From Phycisphaerales bacterium (GTDB taxonomy: Bacteria; Planctomycetota; Phycisphaerae; Tepidisphaerales; Tepidisphaeraceae), in assembly GCA_020847375.1 (NCBI GenBank), contig JADLCB010000012.1, positions 1-32,425 of the forward strand: a DNA stretch of 32,425 bases, read 5' to 3'. The translations under genes and the position numbers were made by a program. The notes below the pieces were generated by a model that was not told the origin of the DNA, searched no databases, and saw nothing but the letters and a program-made list of their open reading frames with translations. Positions 14,743 through 23,269 of the stretch are shown one piece after another. How positions within the stretch are numbered: position 1 is the stretch's first letter; the number at the start of each line of letters is the position of its first letter.

Positions 14743-15537
14743 ATGAAGATGCAATCAGTCTGTGTGCCGGCCTTGGTAGCGGGCGTTCTGGCGATCAGTG
14801 CAGTGAGTACTGGCTCGCCGATTCTGGATCAAAACTTTGATAACGCAAATATCTTTCCTACGGGTCAGGCGTTTACGCCAACCGGGCTAGGGGACGGTTA
14901 CGCGAGTGTTGGCCACTGGTATGCTAGGGATGGTGGAGATCGCCCGCCGCGCGCGATGACAAATGAAGCCTACTCAGATGCACAGTCGGTACAGATGATC
15001 CGAAGTACTGGTACTGTGCTATACGGCGTTAACAATAGCAACAGTTTATCGGGCGGGTCATTTGATCTGTCTTATTATATCTGGAAAAGGCCTGATTCCA
15101 ATTTGACTGACGAGATAGATGATCGTGCATCATTTTCAGTATTTCTCGCGGACTCATCTGATTTCGATGATCTGCGGATCGGTGTTAACATTGACGCGGG
15201 CGGTCTGCTGCAGGTCTATTCCAAAACCGGGTACAAAGACACTGCGGCGATAATCCCCGAGGCCCAATGGATCGGGATCCGACAGAACGGCGATCTGACG
15301 GCCGGCACGTTCAATACTTATGTGGACTTCGGAAGCGGCTGGACGCAAGTGGATAACGGAGCAACATTCACCACTGGCTCGTGGAGTGTCAACGCTGTCC
15401 AGTTTTATCCTAATGCCCCAGTTGGCGGCGAGTTTTTCGTGGACAACGTCTATCTCGGTGCCCAGGCGATTCCCGAACCAACAAGCGCCGCGATTATTTT
15501 TGGCGCGCTGAGCAGTTTGATTTTGATGCGACGGTAG
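14743..15537 (+). CDS. Secreted PEP-CTERM sorting-domain protein
   Basis: A 264-residue exported protein. Residues 1-25 are a signal peptide (hydrophobic ALVAGVLAISAVSTG). The central part is rich in Gly, Ser, Asp and aromatic residues and looks beta-sandwich-like, without a catalytic motif I recognise. The C-terminus is a classic PEP-CTERM signal: IPEP (243-246), a hydrophobic helix and a terminal Arg pair. Such proteins are normally processed by an exosortase and linked to exopolysaccharide. No exosortase is in the window. The start is well supported by AAGGAG (14731-14736) with a 6-nt spacer. It lies between the pseudopilin (56 nt upstream) and the hydrolase-like gene (72 nt downstream) on the same strand. 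Confidence 0.92.
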   Translation: MKMQSVCVPALVAGVLAISAVSTGSPILDQNFDNANIFPTGQAFTPTGLGDGYASVGHWYARDGGDRPPRAMTNEAYSDAQSVQMIRSTGTVLYGVNNSNSLSGGSFDLSYYIWKRPDSNLTDEIDDRASFSVFLADSSDFDDLRIGVNIDAGGLLQVYSKTGYKDTAAIIPEAQWIGIRQNGDLTAGTFNTYVDFGSGWTQVDNGATFTTGSWSVNAVQFYPNAPVGGEFFVDNVYLGAQAIPEPTSAAIIFGALSSLILMRR

Positions 15538-15609
15538 AAGCTGAGGCCGCAGTCGGCGATCTCCACGTGCCTTGCGCGCAAATTATCGTTTAGTCAAGAA
15601 TGGTGTAAT

Positions 15610-17508
15610 ATGCAATTGTACTGTGCAGTCATCTTTGCGGTGTTGTTGAACGTTTGTGCCGCAGTTGTTATAGGTGCTGCGCCTGAACGGGTGCCAGAAA
15701 ATCTGATTAATGTCAGCTGGGGTGATCAAATCTTGATTGCTACCGGCGATGCACAACTGGATACGCCAGCTAAGATTGTTCATTCGGAAAAGGCTTGGCA
15801 GAGGAATGACCATGGCGATACGGTCCTCTGGCGCATCGGAGATGTTCAGATGGATCGCTACTTCGAGAAACGCGAAAATGTCAGTGTGCTTGCTCGATCG
15901 TATTATACCAAGGTGCGGTCTGTTCGCGCGCGGTTTGACCCCATCCAGATCGCGCGTAAGACGGCCAGAGAAAATGGTCAGCAGTTTTTGCTTTATACGA
16001 CGATTCTCGATCATGGCGCTCCGGCGAGTGTGAAATATGGGGATGCGCCCTTTATCTGGCAGGATCGCTTCACCATCGAGCATCCTGAGTATCAGACGAT
16101 CGACCGTCAGGGTCGATATCATTATGGTGTGCTGGAATTGGCGTATCCGCAGGCGCGAAAGGTGCTGATTGACCGAGCAGTCAACTTTGTGAATGAGTTT
16201 GATGCCGATGGTGTTTATATTTGCACGCGCACGCACTCTCGGCCGGCATTGCATGCGGATCAGTTCGGCTTCAGCCCACCCGTCGTGGAGGCTATGAAGG
16301 AGAAGTACGGGGTGAACATCCTCACCGACAAGCGGTTCGACTATACAAGAAAACATTTCGATTCTCATGACCCGATGGTAGAAGAGTGGCGGCGGCTGCG
16401 CGGCAGTTATCTGATTCAATTTTATCGAGAATTACGGCAGGCGCTACCGGGCAAGAACATCTATACAGGCATTCCGATCGGGCGATATTTGGGGCCGCCT
16501 TACGGCAATCTTTATCTAGACTGGGAGACGATTGTGCGCGACAAACTCGTGGATGGCTTGGTGATAGGTGTCTATTCTGGTAAGTCGCTCTATGGTGATC
16601 AATATACGCCCGGTGATCAGATTGGCTATCTATCGAGTGATGAAGAGGGGATTCATGTACCTTCCACAGCGGACGCTATCTCCAAAGTATATGGGCCAGT
16701 GTGCCGGAAGGCGGACGTTAAACTTTTTTTTAACAGCTTTACTTATGATGCTCAGCAGCGTCGATTGTTTCAATCACAACCGCTACTCGATGGCTTTATG
16801 ATCAACACGCCGGCAGGAGGTTTCGGACGATGCGTCATTGACCATGATGCCGCCCTTTGTTTCCCAGACGGACGCATGACGGTCGAGGCATTTATTAAGC
16901 CACGCCAGTACCCAGACGAACAAGGAACTATGCGGCTTCTCAGCAAGTACAATCATGACCGAGATGCTCATCGAGGGTGGGAGTGGATCCTCAATCCTGA
17001 TGGCACAATCGAGTTCCGTGTTAATCAGGGTGCTGGTGGCGAAGTGGGCCTTAAATCCAAAACACCCCTTCGTCTGGAGCAGTGGACACATCTGGCGTCA
17101 GTGCTGGACGCTCCAGGTGGACAGGCGCGAATCTACGTCAATGGGAAATTGGATGCCGTGACCTCCATCAGCACATCAGCACCACGCATGAATCTAGATC
17201 AGGATCTCTATATCGGGCGATACGGTGGCATGAACATGGCGGTTTTCAACGGCCTGATAGACGAACTGCGGCTGAGTGATGCCGTAATTGACTTTCGATC
17301 GCCGCCGACCCATCCATACAGCGGCGAAGAGCCGCATACGGTGGCGCTCTATCACTTTGACGCACTAATCAATACTCGCCAGTTCAAGGATGATACACCA
17401 GCAGGTAAGCATCCGGCTCACTTGCTCAATGGTGCGTCCGAGGAAGTGCAGCGTGATTCCTTGCCGGGTTTCGGAAGTGCGCTGAATATATCGCCAGCGG
17501 CGGACTGA
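15610..17508 (+). CDS. Secreted two-domain protein: glycosidase-like TIM barrel plus LamG/concanavalin-like domain
   Basis: A 632-residue exported protein. Residues 1-23 are a signal peptide. Residues about 85-400 resemble glycosyl-hydrolase-like (GHL10/GH10-like) TIM barrels, with ARENGQQFLLYTTILDHG, then AVNFVNEFDADGVYICTRTHSRP (a strand-end with candidate acidic residues) and NIYTGIPIGRYLGPPYGN. I cannot fix the catalytic acids or the substrate. Residues about 405-562 are a LamG_3-type beta-sandwich (GRMTVEAFIKPR, EQWTHLASVLD, ARIYVNGKL, FNGLIDELRLSD), usually a carbohydrate-binding module. It probably attacks or binds an external polysaccharide. The ATG at 15610 lacks an obvious ribosome binding site. 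It is the last gene of the gntR cassette. Confidence 0.85.
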   Translation: MQLYCAVIFAVLLNVCAAVVIGAAPERVPENLINVSWGDQILIATGDAQLDTPAKIVHSEKAWQRNDHGDTVLWRIGDVQMDRYFEKRENVSVLARSYYTKVRSVRARFDPIQIARKTARENGQQFLLYTTILDHGAPASVKYGDAPFIWQDRFTIEHPEYQTIDRQGRYHYGVLELAYPQARKVLIDRAVNFVNEFDADGVYICTRTHSRPALHADQFGFSPPVVEAMKEKYGVNILTDKRFDYTRKHFDSHDPMVEEWRRLRGSYLIQFYRELRQALPGKNIYTGIPIGRYLGPPYGNLYLDWETIVRDKLVDGLVIGVYSGKSLYGDQYTPGDQIGYLSSDEEGIHVPSTADAISKVYGPVCRKADVKLFFNSFTYDAQQRRLFQSQPLLDGFMINTPAGGFGRCVIDHDAALCFPDGRMTVEAFIKPRQYPDEQGTMRLLSKYNHDRDAHRGWEWILNPDGTIEFRVNQGAGGEVGLKSKTPLRLEQWTHLASVLDAPGGQARIYVNGKLDAVTSISTSAPRMNLDQDLYIGRYGGMNMAVFNGLIDELRLSDAVIDFRSPPTHPYSGEEPHTVALYHFDALINTRQFKDDTPAGKHPAHLLNGASEEVQRDSLPGFGSALNISPAAD

Positions 17509-17676
17509 GCCGCGACCTGCTAAATTAATGACGCAGCGTTTAGGGGCCTCCAATATTTCTAAATACAGCGTTATCTACTAACCGTGCAGTGTCATGGACA
17601 GCAGGGATCGTTGTGTTGGTTTCCCCATCGTCGCTGCGGTTTCTCGACCACAAGACAGTAGTATGTCCTTGCGTTT

Positions 17677-18996
17677 TTACGCCTTGACGACCCTGGCCTT
17701 GACCGAAGGCACTTTGGCCATGGCGTTGCGCGTATCGACGATCAGTTTGGCATGATCGCCGACAAGCTGCCAGTCAGTAGCCGCGTGGTTGGTCGCGATA
17801 AGAACGCAGTCATACGTCGCCAGGCTTTGGGCGGTCAGTTCGACACTTTTTTTGCCCAGGTCGCCCCAGCGGCGCATGTGATGGGTGGCAGGAACATGCG
17901 GGTCATTGTAATCGACGTGAACGCCGAGTTCTTCGAGCTGGGTGATCAGGTCAAACGTGGGACTTTCGCGCACGTCGTCAATATCGGGTTTGTACGCCAG
18001 ACCCAGCACCAGCACACGGGCGGACTTGGTGGCTTTGTCGGCTTCGTTCAGGGCGCGGATTGTTTTTTCCACGACATAACGTGGCATGTGGTGGTTGACT
18101 TCACCCGCCAGCTCGATGAAGCGCGTGGTCTGTCCGACTTCACGAGCTTTCCAGGTCAGGTAGAACGGATCGACGGGTATGCAGTGGCCGCCCAGACCAG
18201 GGCCGGGATAAAAAGCCTGGAAACCAAAGGGCTTGGTCTTGGCGGCTTCGATCACTTCCCACACGTCAATATCCATGGCATCGAGAATCACCTTCATCTC
18301 GTTGACCATGGCGATGTTGACGGCGCGATAAATATTTTCCAGCAGTTTGGCAGCTTCGGCGACTTCGGCGGAGCTGACCGGCACGATTTTCGCGATGGCG
18401 TGCGAATAGAGTTTTACGGCCAGTTCGCCGCTGTTGGGTTCAATACCACCGACCAGCTTGGGGATGGTCTGGGTGTTGTGGTCTTTGCGCCCCGGATCCT
18501 CGCGTTCGGGGCTGAATGCCAGGAAAAAATCCTGACCGACACGCAGTCCTTTGGCTTCAAAACGTGGCAGCATCACTTCGCGCGTGGTGCGCGGATAGGT
18601 GCTGGATTCAAGCACGACCAATTGCCCCGGGCGCAGGGTTGCCGCAATATCATTGGAGGCATTTTCGATGAAGGAAATATCCGGTTCCAGATGTTTACCA
18701 ACCGGCGTGGGGACGCAGACGATGACCACATCGCATTCGCCCAGGCGCTTCATATCCGAGGTGGCATCAAAACGGCCGGCCTTGAGCATGGTTGCAACCA
18801 TGTCGCTGCCGAGGTGTTTGAGATAATTGCGTCCCGCCTTCAGTGACTCGATTTTGCGGCCATCGACATCGAAACCGACAACCGGATAACCAGCCGCGTG
18901 GAAGGCCTTGAGAAGGGGCAGGCCGACGTATCCCAATCCGATCACGCCGACGACCGCCTGTTTATTTTCGATTTTGCCTGCCAGGGTCTTTTTCAT
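17677..18996 (-). CDS. Nucleotide-sugar 6-dehydrogenase (WbpA-like, UDP-GlcNAc/UDP-Glc family)
   Basis: A 439-residue NAD-dependent four-electron dehydrogenase that oxidises the C6 hydroxyl of a UDP-sugar to a carboxylate for surface polysaccharide synthesis. The N-terminal Rossmann motif is VIGLGYVGLPLL (18-29). VCVPTPVGKHLEPD, SSTYPRTT and FSPEREDPG follow, the last typical of WbpA-type UDP-N-acetylglucosamine dehydrogenases. The central EAAKLLENIYRAVNIAMVNEM helix contains the conserved Lys217. GGHCIPVDPFYL carries the catalytic Cys272. The C-terminal domain holds LGLAYKPDIDDVRESP. UDP-glucose or UDP-ManNAc specificity cannot be excluded. The ATG at 18996 follows AAAGGA with a 6-nt spacer. 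It has its own strong promoter (19109-19137). Its product could feed the exopolysaccharide that PEP-CTERM proteins associate with. Confidence 0.95.
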   Translation of the reverse strand: MKKTLAGKIENKQAVVGVIGLGYVGLPLLKAFHAAGYPVVGFDVDGRKIESLKAGRNYLKHLGSDMVATMLKAGRFDATSDMKRLGECDVVIVCVPTPVGKHLEPDISFIENASNDIAATLRPGQLVVLESSTYPRTTREVMLPRFEAKGLRVGQDFFLAFSPEREDPGRKDHNTQTIPKLVGGIEPNSGELAVKLYSHAIAKIVPVSSAEVAEAAKLLENIYRAVNIAMVNEMKVILDAMDIDVWEVIEAAKTKPFGFQAFYPGPGLGGHCIPVDPFYLTWKAREVGQTTRFIELAGEVNHHMPRYVVEKTIRALNEADKATKSARVLVLGLAYKPDIDDVRESPTFDLITQLEELGVHVDYNDPHVPATHHMRRWGDLGKKSVELTAQSLATYDCVLIATNHAATDWQLVGDHAKLIVDTRNAMAKVPSVKARVVKA

Positions 18997-19068
18997 CAGT
19001 ATTCCTTTAATTTGACCAGTTCGAGTTTTTGGGACAGTTCCTGCCGGATATCAACCAATTATCAAAGT

Positions 19069-19106
19069 ATCGGCGAAATGTTGAGCGCCGATGTTTTGTT
19101 ATCGGC
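19069..19106 (-). promoter_or_regulatory. Three alternating ATCGGC/GCCGAT arms upstream of the dehydrogenase gene
   Basis: ATCGGCG (19069-19075) is complementary to CGCCGAT (19086-19092), whose GCCGAT is in turn complementary to ATCGGC (19101-19106). The middle arm can pair with only one neighbour at a time. The predicted start of transcription is near 19102, so the third arm lies at the very 5' end of the mRNA or just outside it. This may be a repeated protein-binding site and not an RNA switch. Confidence 0.4.
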
Positions 19107-19108
19107 CA

Positions 19109-19137
19109 ATTATGGCAGATACTTTTTTGCTTGTCAG
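19109..19137 (-). promoter_or_regulatory. Predicted sigma70-type promoter of the nucleotide-sugar dehydrogenase
   Basis: On the minus strand, CTGACA (19137-19132, five of six) is followed by a 17-bp spacer and CATAAT (19114-19109, five of six). Transcription would begin near 19102 and give a leader of about 105 nt. This is among the best promoter matches in the window. Confidence 0.62.
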
Positions 19138-19187
19138 CCCGGCGGGATGAAACTGCACTTTTTTGCCGCCGAGAGCGCAATTTTTGC

Positions 19188-19215
19188 TTGCAATGATGAT
19201 TGACCAAGGTATGAT
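19188..19215 (+). promoter_or_regulatory. Candidate promoter of the TPR gene and flagellar unit
   Basis: TTGCAA (19188-19193, four of six) is followed by a 16-bp spacer and TATGAT (19210-19215, five of six), about 105 nt before the ATG of the TPR protein. It is back to back with the dehydrogenase promoter. Confidence 0.4.
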
Positions 19216-19321
19216 CCGCATTCGTCGTTAAGGTTGTCAGTTGTTTCCAGCGGTATGGATGCCAGATGGAAACAGGCCGAAATCAGAATGATTTGGCCCG
19301 ACAACGGAAGGCATGGACGCC

Positions 19322-21670
19322 ATGACCACACGCGCACCGTCCCATAGTCGCTCACGTCTGTCGCAACTCTGGCAGCTGCCTTTACTATTGATATCGCTGG
19401 GTCTTTTTGGGTATGCCGCCTATCTTTTTATTGATCCGCGGCCGGGGTTGACACTGCAACAAAAGCTGGAATTTGCCGATGCCCTGATCGAGCAGGAACG
19501 CCCGGAAGCGGCGTTGGAATTTCTAAACAAGCTGCTGAGTGACGAAAAGCTGGAACCGCAGAATGAGGCTCAGGTGCATCTGCTGCTGGCCAGTGGCCTG
19601 GCCAAGGCGCAGCATCAGCGCCGCATTTCCATTCCGGTCAATCATCAGCGGATTATCGAGCAGTTGCGCCTGGCGCTGCAGATGGGTATCAGCCCCAATG
19701 CGGCCATTCACAAGCAACTGGCTGAAAGTTATGAAGCCCTGAGCCAGCCGGAGGAAGCTCTGGCCAATTATCGCCGCGCGATGACGCTGGATCCTGATCT
19801 TGGCCTGCCGATTCGTAAAAAAATCATCACTTTGCAACTGGGGCAGGATGAGCTGGGAGCGGCAGAGGCATCGCTTCAGCAATATGTTCAGCAGCCGCAG
19901 ATCAGTGATTCGGAAAAGGCCTGGGCACTGGGCGAACAGGCGATGCTGCTGATTGATCGTGGGGCGATAGCGCCGGCGCGCACGCTGCTGGATCAGGCGC
20001 TGGCGCTGGAGCTTGATCCTGTGGCGCAGGGGGAAATCAACTATCGAATTGGTTATGCCGCATGGAAGTTGAACCAGCCGCAGGAAGCCGAGCGTTATCT
20101 GCGCGTGGCGCGCGATCAGTTGAAGGTCCGTCATCCGCTGGATGCCGATGCCTGCTGGTTGCTGGGTCGTATCCATCAGGATCGTGGCGACGCCAGGGGC
20201 GCAATTTCGTTTTATCAAACGGTGCTGGCCAGCCACATTGATTCGCCACTGGCGCTGCTGGCGCGGGTGGGGCGCGGTACGACGCGCATTCTCGACGGAC
20301 AGGATGAAGCCGGTCTGGCGGATCTGCAGGACAGTATGCGTGAGCTGATGAGCAAGGCCTCACGCGCCAAATACAAACCGCAGGCAGTGGCGGAAATGAA
20401 AAAGTCAGCCGCGGTTTTGACCCATCACGAAAACTACAGCGGCGCCCTGGAAGTGCTGGGATGGGAGCAGGAGCTTCTCGATGGCCAGCCTCCGGCAGAG
20501 TTTTTTGCCCGTCTGGCCCTGGTTTATGAACGCAAAGCCGACCAGATGGAAAGTTCGCTGGCGGACCTGAAACAGGCTGAACGCCTCAAGCGCCAGCAGC
20601 AGGTGCGCGATCTGCGCATTAAAAATGGTGATGCACTGGTGGCGTATTCGCGGCTGCTGACCGTTGATAATGATGGCGCCTATGGCGATGCCCTGTGGAA
20701 GGGGATCGACCTGTATGACCGGGCGGGTGATATTCAGCGGGTCGTATCGGCATTGGAATTGTTTGTGGCCGAAAGGCCGGATGATCGCCTGGCGCCTGAT
20801 GCGCTGCTGCGCCTGGGCAAGGCGTGCCAGGCAGCGGGGATGATCGATAAAGCCATTGACGCATATCAGCGTAATTTGTTTCGCTATCCTAAGAGTATCG
20901 CCGCTGCCAAAAGCGCCGTGCCGCTGGCCCAGGCGTATATCGCCCGCGGGCCGATTGCGTATGCCAAGGCGGAAAGCGTATTGCGCAGCGTGATAGAAAA
21001 TAACCCGTTGGTCACTCCTGAAGCCGAGGAATTCAAGCAGGCGCTGTTTGAACTGGGCCAGCTTTATTATCGCACGAGCCGCTATGAAGAAGCGATTGCC
21101 CGGCTGGAGGAATGGACGCAGCGTTATCCGCAGGATGAACGGCTGGGGCAGATGCTGTTTTTGATGGCTGACAGCTATCGCAAGAGCGCTGAGTTGCTGA
21201 CGGTGCAACTGGCGTCAACCAACCCCGGCGATGCGGTGATCGATGCCAGCGAGGCGACGGCAGCGCGTCGCCAGCGTTTGAGCAAAGCACGCGGGTTGTA
21301 TGACCAGGTGGTGGATTGTTTCCGCAGCCAGCCACCCACGCGCGAGCTTGACAAGGTGTACATGCGGTTGAGCCATTTTTACCGGGCTGATTGCCAGTAC
21401 GATCTGGGTGACTACGAGGACGCGATCAAACTTTATGATGTGGCGGCGTTCCGCTATCAGGATGACCCGTCGGCCCTGGCGGCGTATGTGCAGATCGTCA
21501 ATGCCAACTGTGCCCTGGGGCGAATGGCTGAAGCCAAGACCGCCAACGAACGGGCCAAATGGTTGTTGCGCCGCATGCCCAAGGAAGCATTTGAAGATGG
21601 TTCGTTTTCCATGCCGCGCCAATACTGGCAGCAATGGTTGAAATGGACCAACGATTCAGGTTTATGGTGA
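19322..21670 (+). CDS. Large membrane-anchored tetratricopeptide-repeat protein
   Basis: A protein of about 782 residues. It has a short cytosolic N-terminus and one transmembrane helix near residues 18-38 (LPLLLISLGLFGYAAYLFI). An almost wholly helical domain of many TPR-type repeats follows, such as LAESYEALSQPEEALANYRRAMTLDPD, AWKLNQPQEAERYLRVARDQ and LGKACQAAGMIDKAIDAYQRNLFRYP. TPR arrays bind other proteins, and no catalytic motif is seen. ATG 19322 lies 10 nt after GGAAGG (19306-19311). ATG 19313 is only 1 nt from it, so 19322 is preferred. It lies directly before flagellar genes on the same strand, so it may assist flagellar assembly or a secretion system, but that is only context. Confidence 0.88.
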   Translation: MTTRAPSHSRSRLSQLWQLPLLLISLGLFGYAAYLFIDPRPGLTLQQKLEFADALIEQERPEAALEFLNKLLSDEKLEPQNEAQVHLLLASGLAKAQHQRRISIPVNHQRIIEQLRLALQMGISPNAAIHKQLAESYEALSQPEEALANYRRAMTLDPDLGLPIRKKIITLQLGQDELGAAEASLQQYVQQPQISDSEKAWALGEQAMLLIDRGAIAPARTLLDQALALELDPVAQGEINYRIGYAAWKLNQPQEAERYLRVARDQLKVRHPLDADACWLLGRIHQDRGDARGAISFYQTVLASHIDSPLALLARVGRGTTRILDGQDEAGLADLQDSMRELMSKASRAKYKPQAVAEMKKSAAVLTHHENYSGALEVLGWEQELLDGQPPAEFFARLALVYERKADQMESSLADLKQAERLKRQQQVRDLRIKNGDALVAYSRLLTVDNDGAYGDALWKGIDLYDRAGDIQRVVSALELFVAERPDDRLAPDALLRLGKACQAAGMIDKAIDAYQRNLFRYPKSIAAAKSAVPLAQAYIARGPIAYAKAESVLRSVIENNPLVTPEAEEFKQALFELGQLYYRTSRYEEAIARLEEWTQRYPQDERLGQMLFLMADSYRKSAELLTVQLASTNPGDAVIDASEATAARRQRLSKARGLYDQVVDCFRSQPPTRELDKVYMRLSHFYRADCQYDLGDYEDAIKLYDVAAFRYQDDPSALAAYVQIVNANCALGRMAEAKTANERAKWLLRRMPKEAFEDGSFSMPRQYWQQWLKWTNDSGLW

Positions 21671-21757
21671 TCGGCTGGCTGGATCGGTGAGAACGGCGGC
21701 CGGTCGGATGAATGATGCGTAGTGATGGTTGATACGGCGAAACACAACGGAACTGTG

Positions 21758-22258
21758 ATGAACAAACAATCGCCAGCCAATGTGTTCAAAACTGCGGCCA
21801 GTGCCAGCACCAGTGCCGCTCAGCGTGTTGTTGCGGCACTGGAGGCGCAGGTGCAGTTATATCGGCGGCTGGCCAAGCTGGCGGAATTGCAGCATGTGCA
21901 TGTTCAGCAGGAGCGGATCGAAGGGCTGCTGGAAGTGCTGACACAGCGACAGCAGGCGCTGGATGAGCTGGGCCAACTGGAACATGAAGTTGCCCCGGCG
22001 CGCCGCAACTGGGCGGATTATGCCGCAGGCCTTCAAGCTGATCTGCGCCACCGTGCTGAGGCAGCCATGGCGGAAATTCGCCAGTTGTTGCAGGTCATCA
22101 CCTCGGCTGACCGGGATGATGCCCTGGTGTTGCAGCAGCGGAAATTGAATCTGGGCCGGCAGATCACTCAGACACAGGCGGCTCGGAACGTGAATCGCAC
22201 CTATGCCACAGTGCTCAGTGCGCCGCGGCCGGCATCGTTGGATGTGAAAAGCGAATAA
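21758..22258 (+). CDS. FlgN-like flagellar export chaperone (tentative)
   Basis: A 166-residue, almost entirely helical cytosolic protein. Its spacing of Leu, Gln and Glu residues (LYRRLAKLAELQHVHV, then GLLEVLTQRQQALDELGQLE) fits the FlgN family, which keeps hook-filament junction proteins FlgK and FlgL soluble for export. The family is weakly conserved, so this is inferred from pattern and position. ATG 21758 is preferred over GTG 21722 and ATG 21725, because the extra residues do not fit and only a weak GGAAC precedes. It lies 87 nt after the TPR gene and about 100 nt before the flagellar sensor kinase gene. Confidence 0.6.
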   Translation: MNKQSPANVFKTAASASTSAAQRVVAALEAQVQLYRRLAKLAELQHVHVQQERIEGLLEVLTQRQQALDELGQLEHEVAPARRNWADYAAGLQADLRHRAEAAMAEIRQLLQVITSADRDDALVLQQRKLNLGRQITQTQAARNVNRTYATVLSAPRPASLDVKSE

Positions 22259-22360
22259 GGCGCAGGCAGGCTGCAGCGCCAAGTGGTTGACGGGCGGTCG
22301 CTGATCGGGTGATGGGTGGTTTGATGATGAGGATTGATGGTCGATGGCGGATGGTTTGTG

Positions 22361-23269
22361 ATGACCTTGTTAAATGAACAACCTCAGATAGCAGGCCCGG
22401 CACGAATCGAGGAGCTGGGGCGGATCATCCTTGCCTACAGCGAAGTGACGGAAAAATTGCAGCAGTCGCATGAGCGTCTGGAGCAGACCGTGTTGTCACT
22501 GCGCGAAGAGCTGAGCGAAAAAAACCGATTGCTGGAACGGAAAAACCGCCTGGCGGCGTTGGGCGAGATGGCAGCGGGTATGGCGCATGAAATTCGCAAT
22601 CCGCTGGGCGGCATACAGCTTTATGCCTCCATGCTCGACAAGGATGTGGCGGATCGGCCTGATTCCCAGCAGTTGGTCGGGAAAATCCGTCTGGGTGTGC
22701 GGCGGCTGGAGGAGCTGGTGGGGCAGGTGCTGCAGTTTTCGCGTGAGATGACGCCGAACCTGCAAAATGTCGCGTTGGCGCAATTGGTCGATGAAGCGGT
22801 GGAACTGGCCGGGCCAGCACTGGTTCAAAATGATATTCGTTGCGTTGTCGAGATTGAATCCGGGCTGAGCGCAATGATGGATGAGCGATTGATGGGCCAG
22901 GCGCTGTTGAATCTGCTGCTCAATGCTGCTGAAGCGGCGGGCAGCGGCGGGTGCGTGCAAATCGGTTGTCATCGTCACGTCGCGCAGGATCGTAACGGGC
23001 AGTTGGTGCTGGTGATTGAAGATGATGGGCCGGGCATTGGCGCTGAAGTGATGGATCGCATTTTCAATCCATTTTTCACCACCAAGGATACGGGTACGGG
23101 TCTGGGGCTGGCGATTGTGCATCGGATTATCGAGGCGCATGACGGCAGCATCCATGTGGTCAATCGCCGGCAGGGCGGAGCACGTTTTGAAATAAGGATA
23201 CAGGCGTTGCAAGCCAGCGCTGAAGTTACGCTAACACGGGAAAACCATGGCACGAATCTTGATCTGTGA
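22361..23269 (+). CDS. Soluble sensor histidine kinase, FlrB/NtrB-like
   Basis: A protein of about 302 residues that autophosphorylates and passes phosphate to the overlapping response regulator. A coiled-coil stretch (TEKLQQSHERLEQTVLSLREELSEKNRLLERK) precedes the HisKA box LAALGEMAAGMAHEIRNPLGG, with the phosphorylated His near residue 76. The catalytic HATPase domain contains LLNAAEAA (N box), EDDGPGIG (G1), FNPFFTTKD (F) and GTGLGLAIVHRI (G2). There is no transmembrane segment, PAS or HAMP domain, so it senses an internal signal, as flagellar FlrB/FleS-type kinases do. Starts at 22334, 22337 and 22358 are also in frame, and none has a decisive ribosome binding site. It overlaps the regulator gene by 23 nt, so the pair is translationally linked. 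Confidence 0.93.
   Translation: MTLLNEQPQIAGPARIEELGRIILAYSEVTEKLQQSHERLEQTVLSLREELSEKNRLLERKNRLAALGEMAAGMAHEIRNPLGGIQLYASMLDKDVADRPDSQQLVGKIRLGVRRLEELVGQVLQFSREMTPNLQNVALAQLVDEAVELAGPALVQNDIRCVVEIESGLSAMMDERLMGQALLNLLLNAAEAAGSGGCVQIGCHRHVAQDRNGQLVLVIEDDGPGIGAEVMDRIFNPFFTTKDTGTGLGLAIVHRIIEAHDGSIHVVNRRQGGARFEIRIQALQASAEVTLTRENHGTNLDL

Noticed and set aside
17752..18846. Plus-strand open frame opposite the nucleotide-sugar dehydrogenase
   Set aside because: It has no start signal and no domain, and the minus strand encodes a full-length enzyme.
19111..19135. TGGCAG followed by TTTTTTGCT as a sigma54 site
   Set aside because: The distance from GG to GC is 13 bp, and the sigma54 promoter needs 10.
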